A program made the translations under genes and the position numbers. A DNA stretch of 62,950 bases from NCBI GenBank assembly GCA_002407045.1, contig DHKB01000047.1, forward strand, positions 1 to 62,950, given 5' to 3'. The notes under the pieces were generated by a model, which was given only the letters and a program-made list of their open reading frames with translations, was not told the origin of the DNA and did not search any database. This document shows, in pieces, positions 32,642 through 42,719 of the stretch (positions within the stretch are counted from its first letter, which is position 1; every line of letters starts with the position of its first letter). The stretch is from Candidatus Bruticola papionis (GTDB lineage Bacteria; Vulcanimicrobiota; Xenobia; Xenobiales; Xenobiaceae).

Positions 32642-32735
32642 CTTTGCAGCGCTGCGGGGATTCTCGCTTATGCCTTTCCCCTACCGGTGCTTCTACCATA
32701 GATAAAAGCGCCTAAAGTACAAGCGAACATAAAAA

Positions 32736-35495
32736 ATGCTGGACATCTTGCTTATTATCGTCCTCCTAATTTTGGCCGGAGGCGGATATAAAATAGCCAC
32801 AGCCGGCCTGGAAATATACGATAGCAGTCTGGCTAAAGCTATGGCTTTGCCTATAGGTTTAGTAGTGCTTATAGGCCTAACTACCTTATTGGCGCCTTGG
32901 CTACCCCTGTGGGGATGTTTGCTAAGCTGCCTTATTTTATTTGCCATAATATGGCTAGTTGTCAAAACTCCCCAAGTTCAAGGAACGACGCCACCACCTT
33001 TCACCCGAGGGCAAAAGTTGCTGCTTTTGGTCACGATCAGCGCCGCTCTTTTCTACGTGCACGCTATTCAGCTCTTGGCCTTTGCGCCAGACTTTTGGTC
33101 GCTTTACCCTATTTCCCGCTCACTTATAAAAAGTGGCCTACCAGTTGTGCATCCTTTTTTCCCTTGGATTAGCTTAAACGGCCACTTTTCTAAGCAACTT
33201 TTAATTGCCACTTTAGCTGGTGCAGTTGGCCAAGATACTATTCGAGCTACCTGGATTTGCGAAATTTTTCTCCTAATTAGCGCCATTATGCTCTGGGCCT
33301 TAGTAATCAGAAAAATTTCTCACAGCGCCAGAGCTGGAGCTTGGGGTGCATTTTTCCTCTTTTTCTGCGTCAATGTAGGCGGCAAAGCCGGACTTATGGA
33401 CGCTTTTGATAATGGCGATTTATTAGTCTTCACCATTTTGGGCCTGCTTTTAGGCCTTTTTGTAGATATAATTTACAAAGCTAGAGAGCATTGGCCCCTA
33501 CACTGGCCCAAAATTATCTTGACCACCGTGCTGGCCGGTCTCTATGGCTTTATTTGTGAAAGTTATTTGGCTTTAGTGTTGGCTTGCTTTGCCGCCGGTT
33601 CACTAATAGTGTGCCGCCGCCGCACTTCCATTGCCAAAACTTTGCTGAGCATAACAGCCCTGAGCATTTTGGGCAGCCTCCTAATTAGCGTTTGCGGCGG
33701 CGGCGTGTTGGGCTCCTTAGCTAGACAAAGCGCTCGCCAAATAATGGCAATTCCTTACCAAAATAAAGCTTTAAAGGCGCCAACTTCCAGTTATACCTCC
33801 GTATCTTTTCCCAAACGCCACTTGCTGGCCATTCGCCTGGGAGCCGACCCTTACCAGCGCTTCTCTGGTGCTTTAAATACAGCCTTATTCCGCCATTATA
33901 AGCCTCTACTCGACGACGGAGGCTACAGCTCAATCTTTGGCCTAAAAGTACTAATCCTACATTGGTTGCCTACTTGGTTGGCGCCTCTCACTCTGGCTTG
34001 GGCCATAAGGCGACGTAGTATGTGCGGCTATATGTTCGGACTTTTGGGCTTAATCGCTTATTTTACACCAGCATTGGTCGACTTTGGCCCGATTCAGGAG
34101 GCGGAATATTTTCGCTGGGAATTTGCTGCTGGAGTTGGCTTTGCCGGACTTATGGCTTTAGTAGTTGCCGACCTTATCGATCATGCCACTATGCTAAAAA
34201 GCTTAGGCTGGCGTCGGGTAGCTTATTCCGCCTTATTCATTTTTATAGCCGCCAACTTTGTGGGAGCCCAGAGATTGCTCAACAACGTAGTAATCGAAGC
34301 CCAAAAGTCATCACAAGCGGCCGCCAAAGTTTTATGGCCCTGGTACCCTAACACTTATCGTTGGCTGTTAAGCTGTAAGGAATTGCAACTAAACCAGCGT
34401 GATTTAGACTTGGCGCTTTGGCTTTGGCAGCAGCCCAGCACAAAAAATATAGTTTGGCGCGAACATGCTCACACACCAGAACAGTTTTTAAAGTGCGCCG
34501 TTATCAACGGTTTGTCTGGCACTTTATCTTGCGAACATGCTTTGCCACCGCACTGGCAGCCCATGGGCACAGCTCCTTATTTGCCCAATAGCAGCACAGT
34601 GATTTTTCAAAAGCAACCTTCATTACCTTTAATATCAGGTTTGGGAGCAAACTGGTTGGTTAGCAAGAGAGAGTTACCCAAAGAAGAATTGCTCAATTTT
34701 TCCCAGCACACTTCTAGCGACAGCATCATAAAGCCAACAGCCAATTTTGTGCGTACCTTTGGTGATAAGCGTAAATATTGGCTTTATAAGCTGGAAAATT
34801 CTTTGCCTTTAACTAAAGAGATTGTGCCCCAAGAGGCTAGTGAAAGCAGCGCCAAGATTACCATAAGCGGCTTACCCAAAGCCTCTGCCTGGATGTATGG
34901 TCAAGCTTACCCAGTCCGTTTACAATTGTCTCGTCCTTTAAAAGGTTGGTTGCGAGCTTACTTTCAGCCTCAAACAGATCGCCAAGCTCCAAATAATTTA
35001 GCTAATTTGCCTCTAACATTTTGGATAGAAGGACAAAGCAGTAAAATTATGCTTTGCCCTCCCCTTAATGAAGGCCATTATCAGCTCTCCTGGATTTATA
35101 GCCAAGATGGCCGTTCTTGGCAAAAACTAAAAGGTCAAGCCAAGGCCGACTATCTAGTTTCGGAAAATATAGACGAACATTTACGCGTAAAAGAAATAGT
35201 AACCTCTTCTCCTCAAAACGGTTTTATTATTTTGAAAAATATCGACAATCGTCCCTTTTATTGCGGAGGGCCTTTATCAATAAAATGGTGGGTTTGGTCA
35301 GACAAATTGCATAACTATCGCAGCGGTGCCGCCGCCCCTGAAGGTGAAACGACATATAACCAAACCATTCCTCCACAAGGCGAGATCAAGGTAAATTGGA
35401 CTACTGCTGAACCTCTCCCCGAAGCTGGCTTCCGTCTGGACATTTCTGCCAGCGCCCAAATTGGCCAAAATGTAACCGTCTCCAGATTTTTCTAA
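32736..35495 (+). CDS. Large polytopic membrane protein with extracytoplasmic C-terminal domain
   Basis: A 919-residue protein. Residues 1-525 hold roughly 12 membrane helices starting with LDILLIIVLLILAGGGYKIA. A loop WSLYPISRSLIKSGLPVVHP and a further VHPFFPWISLNGH resemble the first external loop of GT-C-type glycosyltransferases. Residues 530-919 form a beta-rich domain with no membrane helix, ending ISASAQIGQNVTVSRFF. It was not assigned to a family; a GT-C enzyme or a polymer transporter is possible. It follows gmhA by 94 bases and might act in surface polysaccharide assembly; that link is inference. No good ribosome site precedes the ATG. Confidence 0.7.
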   Translation: MLDILLIIVLLILAGGGYKIATAGLEIYDSSLAKAMALPIGLVVLIGLTTLLAPWLPLWGCLLSCLILFAIIWLVVKTPQVQGTTPPPFTRGQKLLLLVTISAALFYVHAIQLLAFAPDFWSLYPISRSLIKSGLPVVHPFFPWISLNGHFSKQLLIATLAGAVGQDTIRATWICEIFLLISAIMLWALVIRKISHSARAGAWGAFFLFFCVNVGGKAGLMDAFDNGDLLVFTILGLLLGLFVDIIYKAREHWPLHWPKIILTTVLAGLYGFICESYLALVLACFAAGSLIVCRRRTSIAKTLLSITALSILGSLLISVCGGGVLGSLARQSARQIMAIPYQNKALKAPTSSYTSVSFPKRHLLAIRLGADPYQRFSGALNTALFRHYKPLLDDGGYSSIFGLKVLILHWLPTWLAPLTLAWAIRRRSMCGYMFGLLGLIAYFTPALVDFGPIQEAEYFRWEFAAGVGFAGLMALVVADLIDHATMLKSLGWRRVAYSALFIFIAANFVGAQRLLNNVVIEAQKSSQAAAKVLWPWYPNTYRWLLSCKELQLNQRDLDLALWLWQQPSTKNIVWREHAHTPEQFLKCAVINGLSGTLSCEHALPPHWQPMGTAPYLPNSSTVIFQKQPSLPLISGLGANWLVSKRELPKEELLNFSQHTSSDSIIKPTANFVRTFGDKRKYWLYKLENSLPLTKEIVPQEASESSAKITISGLPKASAWMYGQAYPVRLQLSRPLKGWLRAYFQPQTDRQAPNNLANLPLTFWIEGQSSKIMLCPPLNEGHYQLSWIYSQDGRSWQKLKGQAKADYLVSENIDEHLRVKEIVTSSPQNGFIILKNIDNRPFYCGGPLSIKWWVWSDKLHNYRSGAAAPEGETTYNQTIPPQGEIKVNWTTAEPLPEAGFRLDISASAQIGQNVTVSRFF

Positions 35496-35626
35496 GCAGA
35501 ATTTTGGCCAGCAATTCTCAAGCCAAAAAATCTGCCTAAAAGAGGATTTCCCCCAAGCAGAGGAAAGTGCTTGGCCGATTTCAGATAAATATTTATCGAT
35601 ATTTTAAGAGGTGTAACAACTTTAAT

Positions 35627-37228
35627 ATGAATTGGAATGAAGCCATCGAGAGGCTGGAAGCCAAGAGAGCTAAAGCTCTATTGGGCGGCGGCCAGGAGAG
35701 AATCGACAAACAGCATCAGTCCGGTAAGCTGACTGCTCGCGAGCGCTTAGAGAAATTGCTCGATCCGGGTACGTTTGTAGAGACAGACAATTTTGTAGAA
35801 TCACGCATTGACGATTTTGACTTAGACAAGAGACGTGCTCTGGGCGACGGTGTAATTACCGGCTACGGCGAAATCGGCGGTCGCTTAGTTTTTGTTTATA
35901 GTGAAGATTTTACTGTTATTGGCGGAACTTTGGGTGAATACCACTCAATGAAGATCTGTCGGCTTCAAGACATGGCTATGGAAGCCAAAGCTCCTATCAT
36001 TTGCATAAATGATAGCGGCGGTGCTCGTATTGAAGAAGGCATTTGCTCATTGAGCGGATATGCTGGTATGTTCCAGCGTCATACTTTGGCTTCTGGTGTC
36101 ATTCCTCAGATTGCTTTAATTTTGGGTCCGTGCTCTGGCGGTGCTTGCTACGCTCCAGCTATTTGCGACTTTATCTTTATGGTCCGTGGCGTCTCAAAGA
36201 TGTTCATTACCGGTCCCAATGTTGTAAAGACAGTAATTGGTGAAGAAGTCTCTGTAGAGCAATTGGGTGGAGCCGACATTCATGCTCACAAGAGCGGCGT
36301 TTCCCACTTTACTTACGATTCAGAATATGAGTGCTTAATGGGCGTACGTCAGTTGCTCAGCTACTTGCCTCAGTCTTATGTGGCTTCTTTGCCTAGCGCT
36401 GCTCCTAAGCAATCCTCTTTCTTAAGCAATATTTCCAATTTATTTAAGCACAGCAAAGACATTGAGACTGCTGACAGATGCCACACTTTAACTAGCATCG
36501 TTCCTGACAATAGCAAAAAGTCTTACGATGTTAAAGAAGTGATCGATGTTATCTTCGATGCCGGTAGCTTTATGGAAGTGCAAAAAGAATTTGCCGCCAA
36601 TATCGTAGTCGGTTTCAGCCGTTTAGGAGGAGACGTGGTAGGCGTAGTGGCCAATCAAGCTAATTGTATGGCTGGCTCTTTAGACTATCACGCTTCCGAC
36701 AAAGCTGCTCGCTTCATCCGCTTCTGCGATTGCTTTAATATTCCGTTAGTCACCTTAGTTGACGTACCCGCCTTCTTGCCCGGCACTCAACAAGAGCACA
36801 ATGGTATTATTCGCCACGGCGCCAAGATGCTTTACGCCTATTCCGAAGCTACGGTTCCGAAGATCACGTTGATTATGCGTAAAGCCTATGGCGGAGCTTA
36901 TATTGCTATGAACTCCAAGAACATGGGCGCCGACTATGTTTACGCTTGGCCTATTGCCGAAATAGCCGTCATGGGTGCCGAAGGTGCTGTAAATATCGCC
37001 TTCAAAAAGCGCATTAAAGCGGCCGAAGATCCTTTAGCCGAAAAAGCTAAATGCATAGCTGAATACGAAGAGCGTTTCCTCAATCCTTACGAAGCAGCTT
37101 CCAAAGGCTTCATTACCGAAGTTATTCTCCCCAAAGAATCACGTTCCAAATTGCGCAGTGCTTTGCAAGCTTTAAGTACCAAAGACATTAGCCACCCGGC
37201 TAAAAAACATGGTAATATTCCTCTCTAA
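35627..37228 (+). CDS. Acyl-CoA carboxylase carboxyltransferase (beta) subunit
   Basis: This subunit transfers CO2 from biotin to acetyl-, propionyl- or methylmalonyl-type substrates in an acyl-CoA carboxylase or decarboxylase. 533 residues, usual for PccB/MmdA. It starts MNWNEAIERLEAKRAKALLG; RIDKQHQSGKLTARERLEKLLD is the conserved N-terminus. Carboxyltransferase motifs: CINDSGGARIEEGI, GPCSGGACYAPAI and the C-terminal VPAFLPGTQQEHNGIIRHGAKMLYAY. AGAGGTG lies upstream of the chosen ATG; a TTG at 35567 is less likely. No biotin carboxylase, biotin carrier or decarboxylase membrane subunit is adjacent, so the substrate is unknown. Rare-looking spacer (SSFLSNISNLFKHSKD) near residue 265. Confidence 0.92.
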   Translation: MNWNEAIERLEAKRAKALLGGGQERIDKQHQSGKLTARERLEKLLDPGTFVETDNFVESRIDDFDLDKRRALGDGVITGYGEIGGRLVFVYSEDFTVIGGTLGEYHSMKICRLQDMAMEAKAPIICINDSGGARIEEGICSLSGYAGMFQRHTLASGVIPQIALILGPCSGGACYAPAICDFIFMVRGVSKMFITGPNVVKTVIGEEVSVEQLGGADIHAHKSGVSHFTYDSEYECLMGVRQLLSYLPQSYVASLPSAAPKQSSFLSNISNLFKHSKDIETADRCHTLTSIVPDNSKKSYDVKEVIDVIFDAGSFMEVQKEFAANIVVGFSRLGGDVVGVVANQANCMAGSLDYHASDKAARFIRFCDCFNIPLVTLVDVPAFLPGTQQEHNGIIRHGAKMLYAYSEATVPKITLIMRKAYGGAYIAMNSKNMGADYVYAWPIAEIAVMGAEGAVNIAFKKRIKAAEDPLAEKAKCIAEYEERFLNPYEAASKGFITEVILPKESRSKLRSALQALSTKDISHPAKKHGNIPL

Positions 37229-37236
37229 TTGAGGTT

Positions 37237-37343
37237 GGGCCGTTTTTGCTAAAAAAAGGCAAGCTCGGCCCTAAAACGTTTAAGAAAAAAAAAGAAGATG
37301 GGCCGAATTAAAGATTTTTGATTCAGTCCATCTTTTCATTTTT
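37237..37343. terminator. Bidirectional terminator pair downstream of the carboxylase gene
   Basis: GGGCCG/CGGCCC (37237-37242 with 37266-37271) is followed by a second hairpin AAGATGG/CCATCTT (37295-37301 with 37328-37334). The second has TTCATTTTT on the plus side and nine T on the minus side, so it can stop both converging transcripts. Confidence 0.75.
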
Positions 37344-37357
37344 ATTCCCAAAACTAT

Positions 37358-37747
37358 TTAGTATTTGACCGTTTTAGGGTCAATAGCTGGGAAGTCATCA
37401 TTTTTGAAAGTGACTTCCGCTTTTTGCTCGTCAGGACGCAACTCTACCCATTTTTTAGCCGTTTCGTTCTGAATTTCGGCCTCAACTTTTACGGAGCCCC
37501 ACTTCTCTATTTTGAAAGTTTCGGAACTATTTTTCCATACAGAGCCCTGATTGCGCCCGTCCAGCATTATATAAATAGGAAAATCGGCGTCATTTTGTAC
37601 TTTAACTTCGCACTTAGGCTCTCTTCTAGGGCGACGACCTCCTGGAGGCGGCGGTCCCCAAGGCTCGGCAGTAGCCATTTCGGCGCAAAGGCCTATAAAG
37701 AATACGGAAAGGAGAAAAATAATACCGATTATTTTATTTTTTTTCAT
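37358..37747 (-). CDS. Small secreted beta-rich protein
   Basis: A 129-residue exported protein of unknown function. The ATG 37747 is preferred because GAAAGGAAAG precedes it and a signal peptide follows directly (KIIGIIFLLSVFFIGLCAEMATAEP). After cleavage a short Pro/Gly/Arg linker (PPPPGGRRPRREP) leads to a single domain of about 80 residues (VKVQNDADFPIYIMLDGRNQ ... VELRPDEQKAEVTF), rich in beta strands. Upstream recJ is in the same direction. No lipobox and no recognised family. Confidence 0.7.
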   Translation of the reverse strand: MKKNKIIGIIFLLSVFFIGLCAEMATAEPWGPPPPGGRRPRREPKCEVKVQNDADFPIYIMLDGRNQGSVWKNSSETFKIEKWGSVKVEAEIQNETAKKWVELRPDEQKAEVTFKNDDFPAIDPKTVKY

Positions 37748-37799
37748 ATAAACTTTCCTTTCAAAATATCGTACTATATATAAACCGAGTACAGTTTTC

Positions 37800-40367
37800 T
37801 TAAACGAAGGAATCATCCTCCAGAACTAAACCAGACAGACGATTCTGTACCAGGCTAAAAGAATCCAACAGCTCAGAAGCGCTGCGATAGAGAGCCGAAC
37901 TTTGCAAATCCAACTTTTCAGAGGATTCTGGCTTAAGAAAATGGCCCACTAGCAACCCCTTTTCCGAGCTATCCAACTTAAGTAAGTTCAACTGTTCCAG
38001 CACTTTTAAAGCTCGGCGCAAGGTAATTGTTTCTAACTTTAATTCTTGGGCTACCGTTTTTATTTGGCTTTCCCTAAGCTTAAATTCATGCTTACCTTGC
38101 TTGGTAAGGCGCATTGCCAGACAGTAGACATTTTTCATAATTTCACGATCTAGTGCATAAGCTTTCAATTTACGCTTCAGTTGGAATAATTGTGTATAAT
38201 CAAAAAGCACATGAATTTGCTTAGCGCCCACAATACAAGGATGGTTAAAAAACTCCCTTTGCAAAGGAGGTGCAGCCAAGATTACATGTTTATAAGGCTC
38301 AGTTTGATAAAAAATGGCCTTATCAGCCTGAGCTCCAACATAAGTTTCTAGGGAAGTCACCATTTTAGCAGCATGACCACTATTCATGTCCGTAAATTGT
38401 GCGGGCGTATCGGTGACAACTAAAATAGAGGCTCCGTCATTAAGTTTTTCAGCTTGGCACAAACGCTCAAGGTACAACTTTTTATTGAGAACTTGACGAC
38501 CATCTACCAAACGCTGAGGAAGTCGACTATGAGCGAAAACACAAGCTAAGTAACGCTGGCTATCCAAATTGTTGACTATACGATCAGCTTCCTCAAAAGG
38601 AGAGAATACTTCATTTTGTTCAATTTCGGCGGGCAATAAAGCAGCCATTCTGGGATCAGGCGCAACAAAATCACGAATAGTAATTTGTAATTCGCGACGG
38701 CCTCTAAAGAAATTTTCTTCTACATTGTAAAGAAAACTTACAGTGCAATTTTTTATATCCAGAGTGGCCAAATCTTTGACTTTATTGAAGGCAATAGCCT
38801 TAATAGGAGCTTTACCCAAAGGGAAATTATCATCAACTACTTGCATAGAAACACTAGTACCGAAAGCCCCCATGGGCTTAAGAGGGCTGACCACATGCAC
38901 ACCTTTAGCCAAAAAGAGCGGCTTTTCATTTTCTTTGCCAGTAGGCTCCAAGCGATCTAATTCACGAATAAGCTCCATATCCAACTGGTGAATAGGCAAC
39001 AAACAATCAACCTTTTTCTTAGGAGGCTTAATATTAAGCTGACGGCAAGCTTGACGCAAAGCTTGGGCAAATTGCTCTTCACAGCCAGCTTTTAAGGTAA
39101 AACCGCCAGCATTAGCATGGCCACCGTATTTGTCTAAACAATCAGTGCAAAGATTGAGAATGTCTAGCAAATTGATGCCTTCTGGAGCTCGACCGCTGCC
39201 CATAATTTGCCCATTATCATCAATATCAGTACCGACAAAAACAGGCACGCGATAAGTGTCCATTAAACGCTGAGCGCATAAGCCTAAAATGCCTTTATGC
39301 CAAGTACCATAAACAAAAATACAATAGCGTTTGCTCTCACCATCGTTATTGAGTATTTCTTCAATTTCTCTAAATATTTCTTGCTCTACTTTGTGACGTT
39401 CCTGACTTAATTCCAAAAGACGGCTAACTTTCATACGACAAACGTCGATATTTTGCGCCAGCATTAAGTCCAGAGCACATTGCGGGCTGTCCATACGTCC
39501 GCAAGCGTTGATTTTAGGGCCTATAGAAAAGCTCATAGATTGAGCGTTGATAGCTTCGGGACTAATTTTGCAACCTTCAGCCAAAGCCTTAAAGCAAGGA
39601 CGTTTCAAAGAAGCGAAAATGGGCATTCCCTGCATAGTTAGAACGCGGTTTTCACCTTTCATAGGCACCATATCACACAAAGTCGCCAAAGCAACCATAT
39701 CTAAATAGCGACGCGGCTCAGGTAAAGAGTGGCGCTTATAGACGGCACAAAGCAATTTCCAAGCTACACCAGCACCACACAATTTGGTAAAAGGATAGTC
39801 GTGCCCCTCTAAATTAGCATTGACAAACACATCAGGCTCAGCAGCTTCACCTTCAATTTGGTGATGATCGGTAACTATGACTTTTAGTCCCTGCTGGCGA
39901 GCATAATTTACATTAGCGGCGCTGGAAGATCCGCAGTCAACAGTAATTAACAAACTGGCCCCATATTTTACGGCCGCTTCGACACCTTCTTGAGATAAAC
40001 CGAAGCCTTCCGAAAAGCGATGGGGCAAATGGCACTCTACTTGAGCATTAAGATTGCGCAATCCTAAAACTAAAATAGAAGCGGCCGTGATGCCGTCTAC
40101 ATCATAGTCACCGCAAACAAAAATTTTTTCTTCTTTTTTTAGAGCTGCTGCAATTAGTTCTACAGCTTCAGCTACACCAGGATAAGTTTCGGCATCGTAC
40201 ACTTCGCCGTTATCAGCATGGAAATATTTTTCCACTTGTTCTACAGTTTTTAAGCCTCTATTTATCAACAAATGAGCCAATAAATTGCTACAACGGCAAC
40301 CTTTAGCTATTTGTTTTATCAATTCGACTTCAGGCTTGCGAATTTCTATACTTTGTGAATCAATCAT
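37800..40367 (-). CDS. recJ: Single-stranded DNA-specific exonuclease RecJ
   Basis: RecJ degrades 5' ssDNA in recombination and mismatch repair. 855 residues; the E. coli enzyme has 577, so about 280 C-terminal residues are an addition also found in many Firmicutes and other phyla. The DHH core is intact: VCGDYDVDGITAASILVLG, TVDCGSSSAANV, VTDHHQI and the KLCGAGVAWKLL stretch, with ACGRMDSPQCALDLML. The DHHA1 motif is KYGGHANAGGF. The OB-fold part (DDNFPLGKAPIKAIAF) is present. The C-terminal part has helicase-like strands without an ATP site. ATG start. It is upstream of the small secreted gene, 50 bases apart. Confidence 0.95.
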   Translation of the reverse strand: MIDSQSIEIRKPEVELIKQIAKGCRCSNLLAHLLINRGLKTVEQVEKYFHADNGEVYDAETYPGVAEAVELIAAALKKEEKIFVCGDYDVDGITAASILVLGLRNLNAQVECHLPHRFSEGFGLSQEGVEAAVKYGASLLITVDCGSSSAANVNYARQQGLKVIVTDHHQIEGEAAEPDVFVNANLEGHDYPFTKLCGAGVAWKLLCAVYKRHSLPEPRRYLDMVALATLCDMVPMKGENRVLTMQGMPIFASLKRPCFKALAEGCKISPEAINAQSMSFSIGPKINACGRMDSPQCALDLMLAQNIDVCRMKVSRLLELSQERHKVEQEIFREIEEILNNDGESKRYCIFVYGTWHKGILGLCAQRLMDTYRVPVFVGTDIDDNGQIMGSGRAPEGINLLDILNLCTDCLDKYGGHANAGGFTLKAGCEEQFAQALRQACRQLNIKPPKKKVDCLLPIHQLDMELIRELDRLEPTGKENEKPLFLAKGVHVVSPLKPMGAFGTSVSMQVVDDNFPLGKAPIKAIAFNKVKDLATLDIKNCTVSFLYNVEENFFRGRRELQITIRDFVAPDPRMAALLPAEIEQNEVFSPFEEADRIVNNLDSQRYLACVFAHSRLPQRLVDGRQVLNKKLYLERLCQAEKLNDGASILVVTDTPAQFTDMNSGHAAKMVTSLETYVGAQADKAIFYQTEPYKHVILAAPPLQREFFNHPCIVGAKQIHVLFDYTQLFQLKRKLKAYALDREIMKNVYCLAMRLTKQGKHEFKLRESQIKTVAQELKLETITLRRALKVLEQLNLLKLDSSEKGLLVGHFLKPESSEKLDLQSSALYRSASELLDSFSLVQNRLSGLVLEDDSFV

Positions 40368-40421
40368 TGTAAATAAATCTATAGATAAAAATAGGCGCCT
40401 TTTTGGGGCGCCTGTTAAATT

Positions 40422-41195
40422 TTATAATGTTTGCAACTCTTCATTGGTCAAAAAGCGCCATTGACCAATTTCCAAGCCTTTAAGATCCAAACCAGCGAAA
40501 CTTACTCTATGGAGTTTGGTTACCAAATTGTCTAAAGCCAAAAACATGCGTTTAACCTGATGGTAACGCCCTTCAGTTAAAGTGAGAAGTAAATGATCGC
40601 TCTCTTCCACATTGGCTTCTTGAGCTTGAGTAATAGCCGAAGTAACTTGCTTTATGTCCAAAATTTCAGCCTGACCTTCAAGCAACAGCGAACACTTAGC
40701 AGGTAGTAAAGGCTTACTTTCTCCCTCTAAATATAAGCCGCCTTCGCGCAAAGGTTGTACGCGCCAATCAGCTATAGGCTTTTCCAACCATACTTCATAA
40801 ACTTTATCAGCATGATGTTTGGGAGAAATCAATCTATGATTGAGTTCTCCATCATCAGTAAAGAGCAAAGCTCCGGTAGTATCTTTGTCTAAACGACCTA
40901 TGCTAGCTACTTGCGGACGGCGTCGATTAAAGCGTTCTGGCAAAAGCTCATACACTAGTTGTCCTTTGTCATCATGGCTGCAAACAAAGCCTTGCGGCTT
41001 ATACATTAAGATGTAAAGTTTTTCTGGATCGAGAGGTTCGCCTCGAAAGAGGATTTCTTCTGCTTCAACCTTTTGCTTAGCCACAAGCTTAGCTCCATAA
41101 CGAGAATCAACTTCACCTAGGCGAATTAGCTTATCGACTTCGCTGCGATTGCATAGGCCGCGTTCAGAAAGTAATTTATCGAGACGAACCTTCAT
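40422..41195 (-). CDS. 16S/23S rRNA pseudouridine synthase, RsuA/RluB family
   Basis: This enzyme makes pseudouridine in rRNA. 257 residues. An N-terminal S4 domain (RLDKLLSERGLCNRSEVDKL) precedes the RsuA-type catalytic domain with GRLDKDTTGALLFTDDGEL, where Asp is the nucleophile, and KVYEVWLE. C-terminal LLTLTEGRYHQVKRMFLAL is the diagnostic RsuA block. It could be RsuA or RluB/E/F; the site in rRNA cannot be decided. Start is an ATG with AAAGG upstream. The next gene upstream, an rRNA methylase-like gene, lies 30 bases away in the same direction. Confidence 0.92.
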   Translation of the reverse strand: MKVRLDKLLSERGLCNRSEVDKLIRLGEVDSRYGAKLVAKQKVEAEEILFRGEPLDPEKLYILMYKPQGFVCSHDDKGQLVYELLPERFNRRRPQVASIGRLDKDTTGALLFTDDGELNHRLISPKHHADKVYEVWLEKPIADWRVQPLREGGLYLEGESKPLLPAKCSLLLEGQAEILDIKQVTSAITQAQEANVEESDHLLLTLTEGRYHQVKRMFLALDNLVTKLHRVSFAGLDLKGLEIGQWRFLTNEELQTL

Positions 41196-41225
41196 ATTCT
41201 TTCAGCCTTTCTTGAGCCAGACCAC

Positions 41226-42719
41226 TTAGTGGGCGCTGCTGCCAATAGGATTGGAGGCCATAAATACTTTGAAGCCGTTATTCTCTGCTACTTTTTCATA
41301 AGTTTTGAAATACTCGGCCAAAGTTTCTTCGTAGGGCAAGGTGCGATTGACTACTACATATAATACGCCACGCCAAGTCAGAGCTCGAGAAGCACTAGCT
41401 ACAAATTCACGTCCCAAATTGAGCACGCGGGTTTGTCCCTGGTGGAAAGGTGGGTTCATTACAATCCAGTCATATTGCTCAGCGGGCACATCAGAAATGA
41501 CGTCAGCCCAGCTATAGCCTAAACGCACTTTGGGATTCATTCCTTTAAGCTGCTTTTTGGCAGCTGCCAAAGCCATATATTCATCTTCAAAAAGATCGAT
41601 ACGGCTAATTTCACCAGCCAAACAAGAACGCGATTCTAAAGCAGCTTTGGTAAGGAAACCGTTGGCACTGCCTAAATCGGCGCCCACTCCTCTGAGCTGA
41701 GCTTTAGTCTTAATATATTCGGCCAGCAATTTAGAGCCGCCGTCAGCTTTGTTCCAACTGAAAATACCAGGACGGGAAAGCAAACCGCTATCTTCACAGA
41801 GACGATAGTTGAAGCCTTCTTCCCATTTCTTCAGCAATTCGGCCATTTGTTCTTTTTCTTGAAGATCAGTGGGAACTTTAATAGAAAATGTACGGCAGTG
41901 GAACTTAGATTGCTGAGCACTTAAAGGTGCATATTCACTCATAGACTTTTCGAAGCTGCCAGCGCCTAAGCTATTGGCAATAGAAAAGACGATCTGGCCT
42001 CCGGCTTTCACAGAGCGCAAAGCACGAGCAAAGTTTACGTAATTTTCGGCTCGCGAAGAAGTGCCTAAAATCAAGGCGGCGTCATAAACGGCCTTAAATT
42101 CTCGATTTTCTTCCCAAGGTTGGGCAATACCAATTTCAGGCACAACTTCAGCTGGATAGTTTACAAAAAGCAAACATTCAGCGCTTTGACGGTGCGTTCT
42201 GTCTTTGGGATTGAGCGTATGAGCGGCCAAGCGACGATAAGCGCGGGCTGAACTTTGCTCGCAAGTAATGCAACCATTGTAAGAATAAGCGAAACTACCT
42301 AAGCCGGAGGTAGGATCTTGATAGAAAAGCTCAGGCGTAAAATGGGCTCGCAAGAAGAGCCATTCTTGGCAAGAGGCGAAAAGTTCGGAATACTTATCTA
42401 AGAATAAAGAGAGCGATTTTAAAGCTGCTTCTTGCTCGGGACTAACTGGAGCCTGAGCCTCACGCAAAGCACGCTGGCGACGGCGAGCTTGTTGAGCAGC
42501 AGCTACCAATTCAGCAGAATCGGCATATTCGGGGTTGATAACACGCCCTCGGGAAGAGCGATCAGTGCGCTCGCGTCCGTAAGCACGGTCGCCACGACCA
42601 GCAGATGAGGACGAGCCAGCATAGCTGCGAGAATCGGTGCGGCGATCTTTACTGAAGCCGTACCCACTGCGGCGATCACGTGAATCACGGGAGCTCTTCG
42701 AGCGTTTGAATAAGGGCAT
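41226..42719 (-). CDS. RsmC/RlmG-type rRNA guanine-N2 methyltransferase with Arg/Ser/Gly-rich N-terminus
   Basis: 497 residues; E. coli RsmC has 343. Residues 1-60 are low-complexity (SRDSRDRRSGYGFSKDRRTD), rich in Arg, Ser, Gly, Tyr and Asp, and resemble a disordered RNA-binding tail. The following 230 residues match the inactive N-terminal methylase-like half of RsmC-type proteins. The C-terminal MTS domain has the SAM loop GVGADLGSANGFLT, the catalytic NPPFHQG in WIVMNPPFHQGQTR, and WRGVLYVVVNRTLPYEETL, all typical of RsmC/RlmG. It should modify G in 16S or 23S rRNA. AAGGAG lies before the ATG. The rsuA-like gene follows at 30 bases. Confidence 0.88.
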   Translation of the reverse strand: MPLFKRSKSSRDSRDRRSGYGFSKDRRTDSRSYAGSSSSAGRGDRAYGRERTDRSSRGRVINPEYADSAELVAAAQQARRRQRALREAQAPVSPEQEAALKSLSLFLDKYSELFASCQEWLFLRAHFTPELFYQDPTSGLGSFAYSYNGCITCEQSSARAYRRLAAHTLNPKDRTHRQSAECLLFVNYPAEVVPEIGIAQPWEENREFKAVYDAALILGTSSRAENYVNFARALRSVKAGGQIVFSIANSLGAGSFEKSMSEYAPLSAQQSKFHCRTFSIKVPTDLQEKEQMAELLKKWEEGFNYRLCEDSGLLSRPGIFSWNKADGGSKLLAEYIKTKAQLRGVGADLGSANGFLTKAALESRSCLAGEISRIDLFEDEYMALAAAKKQLKGMNPKVRLGYSWADVISDVPAEQYDWIVMNPPFHQGQTRVLNLGREFVASASRALTWRGVLYVVVNRTLPYEETLAEYFKTYEKVAENNGFKVFMASNPIGSSAH

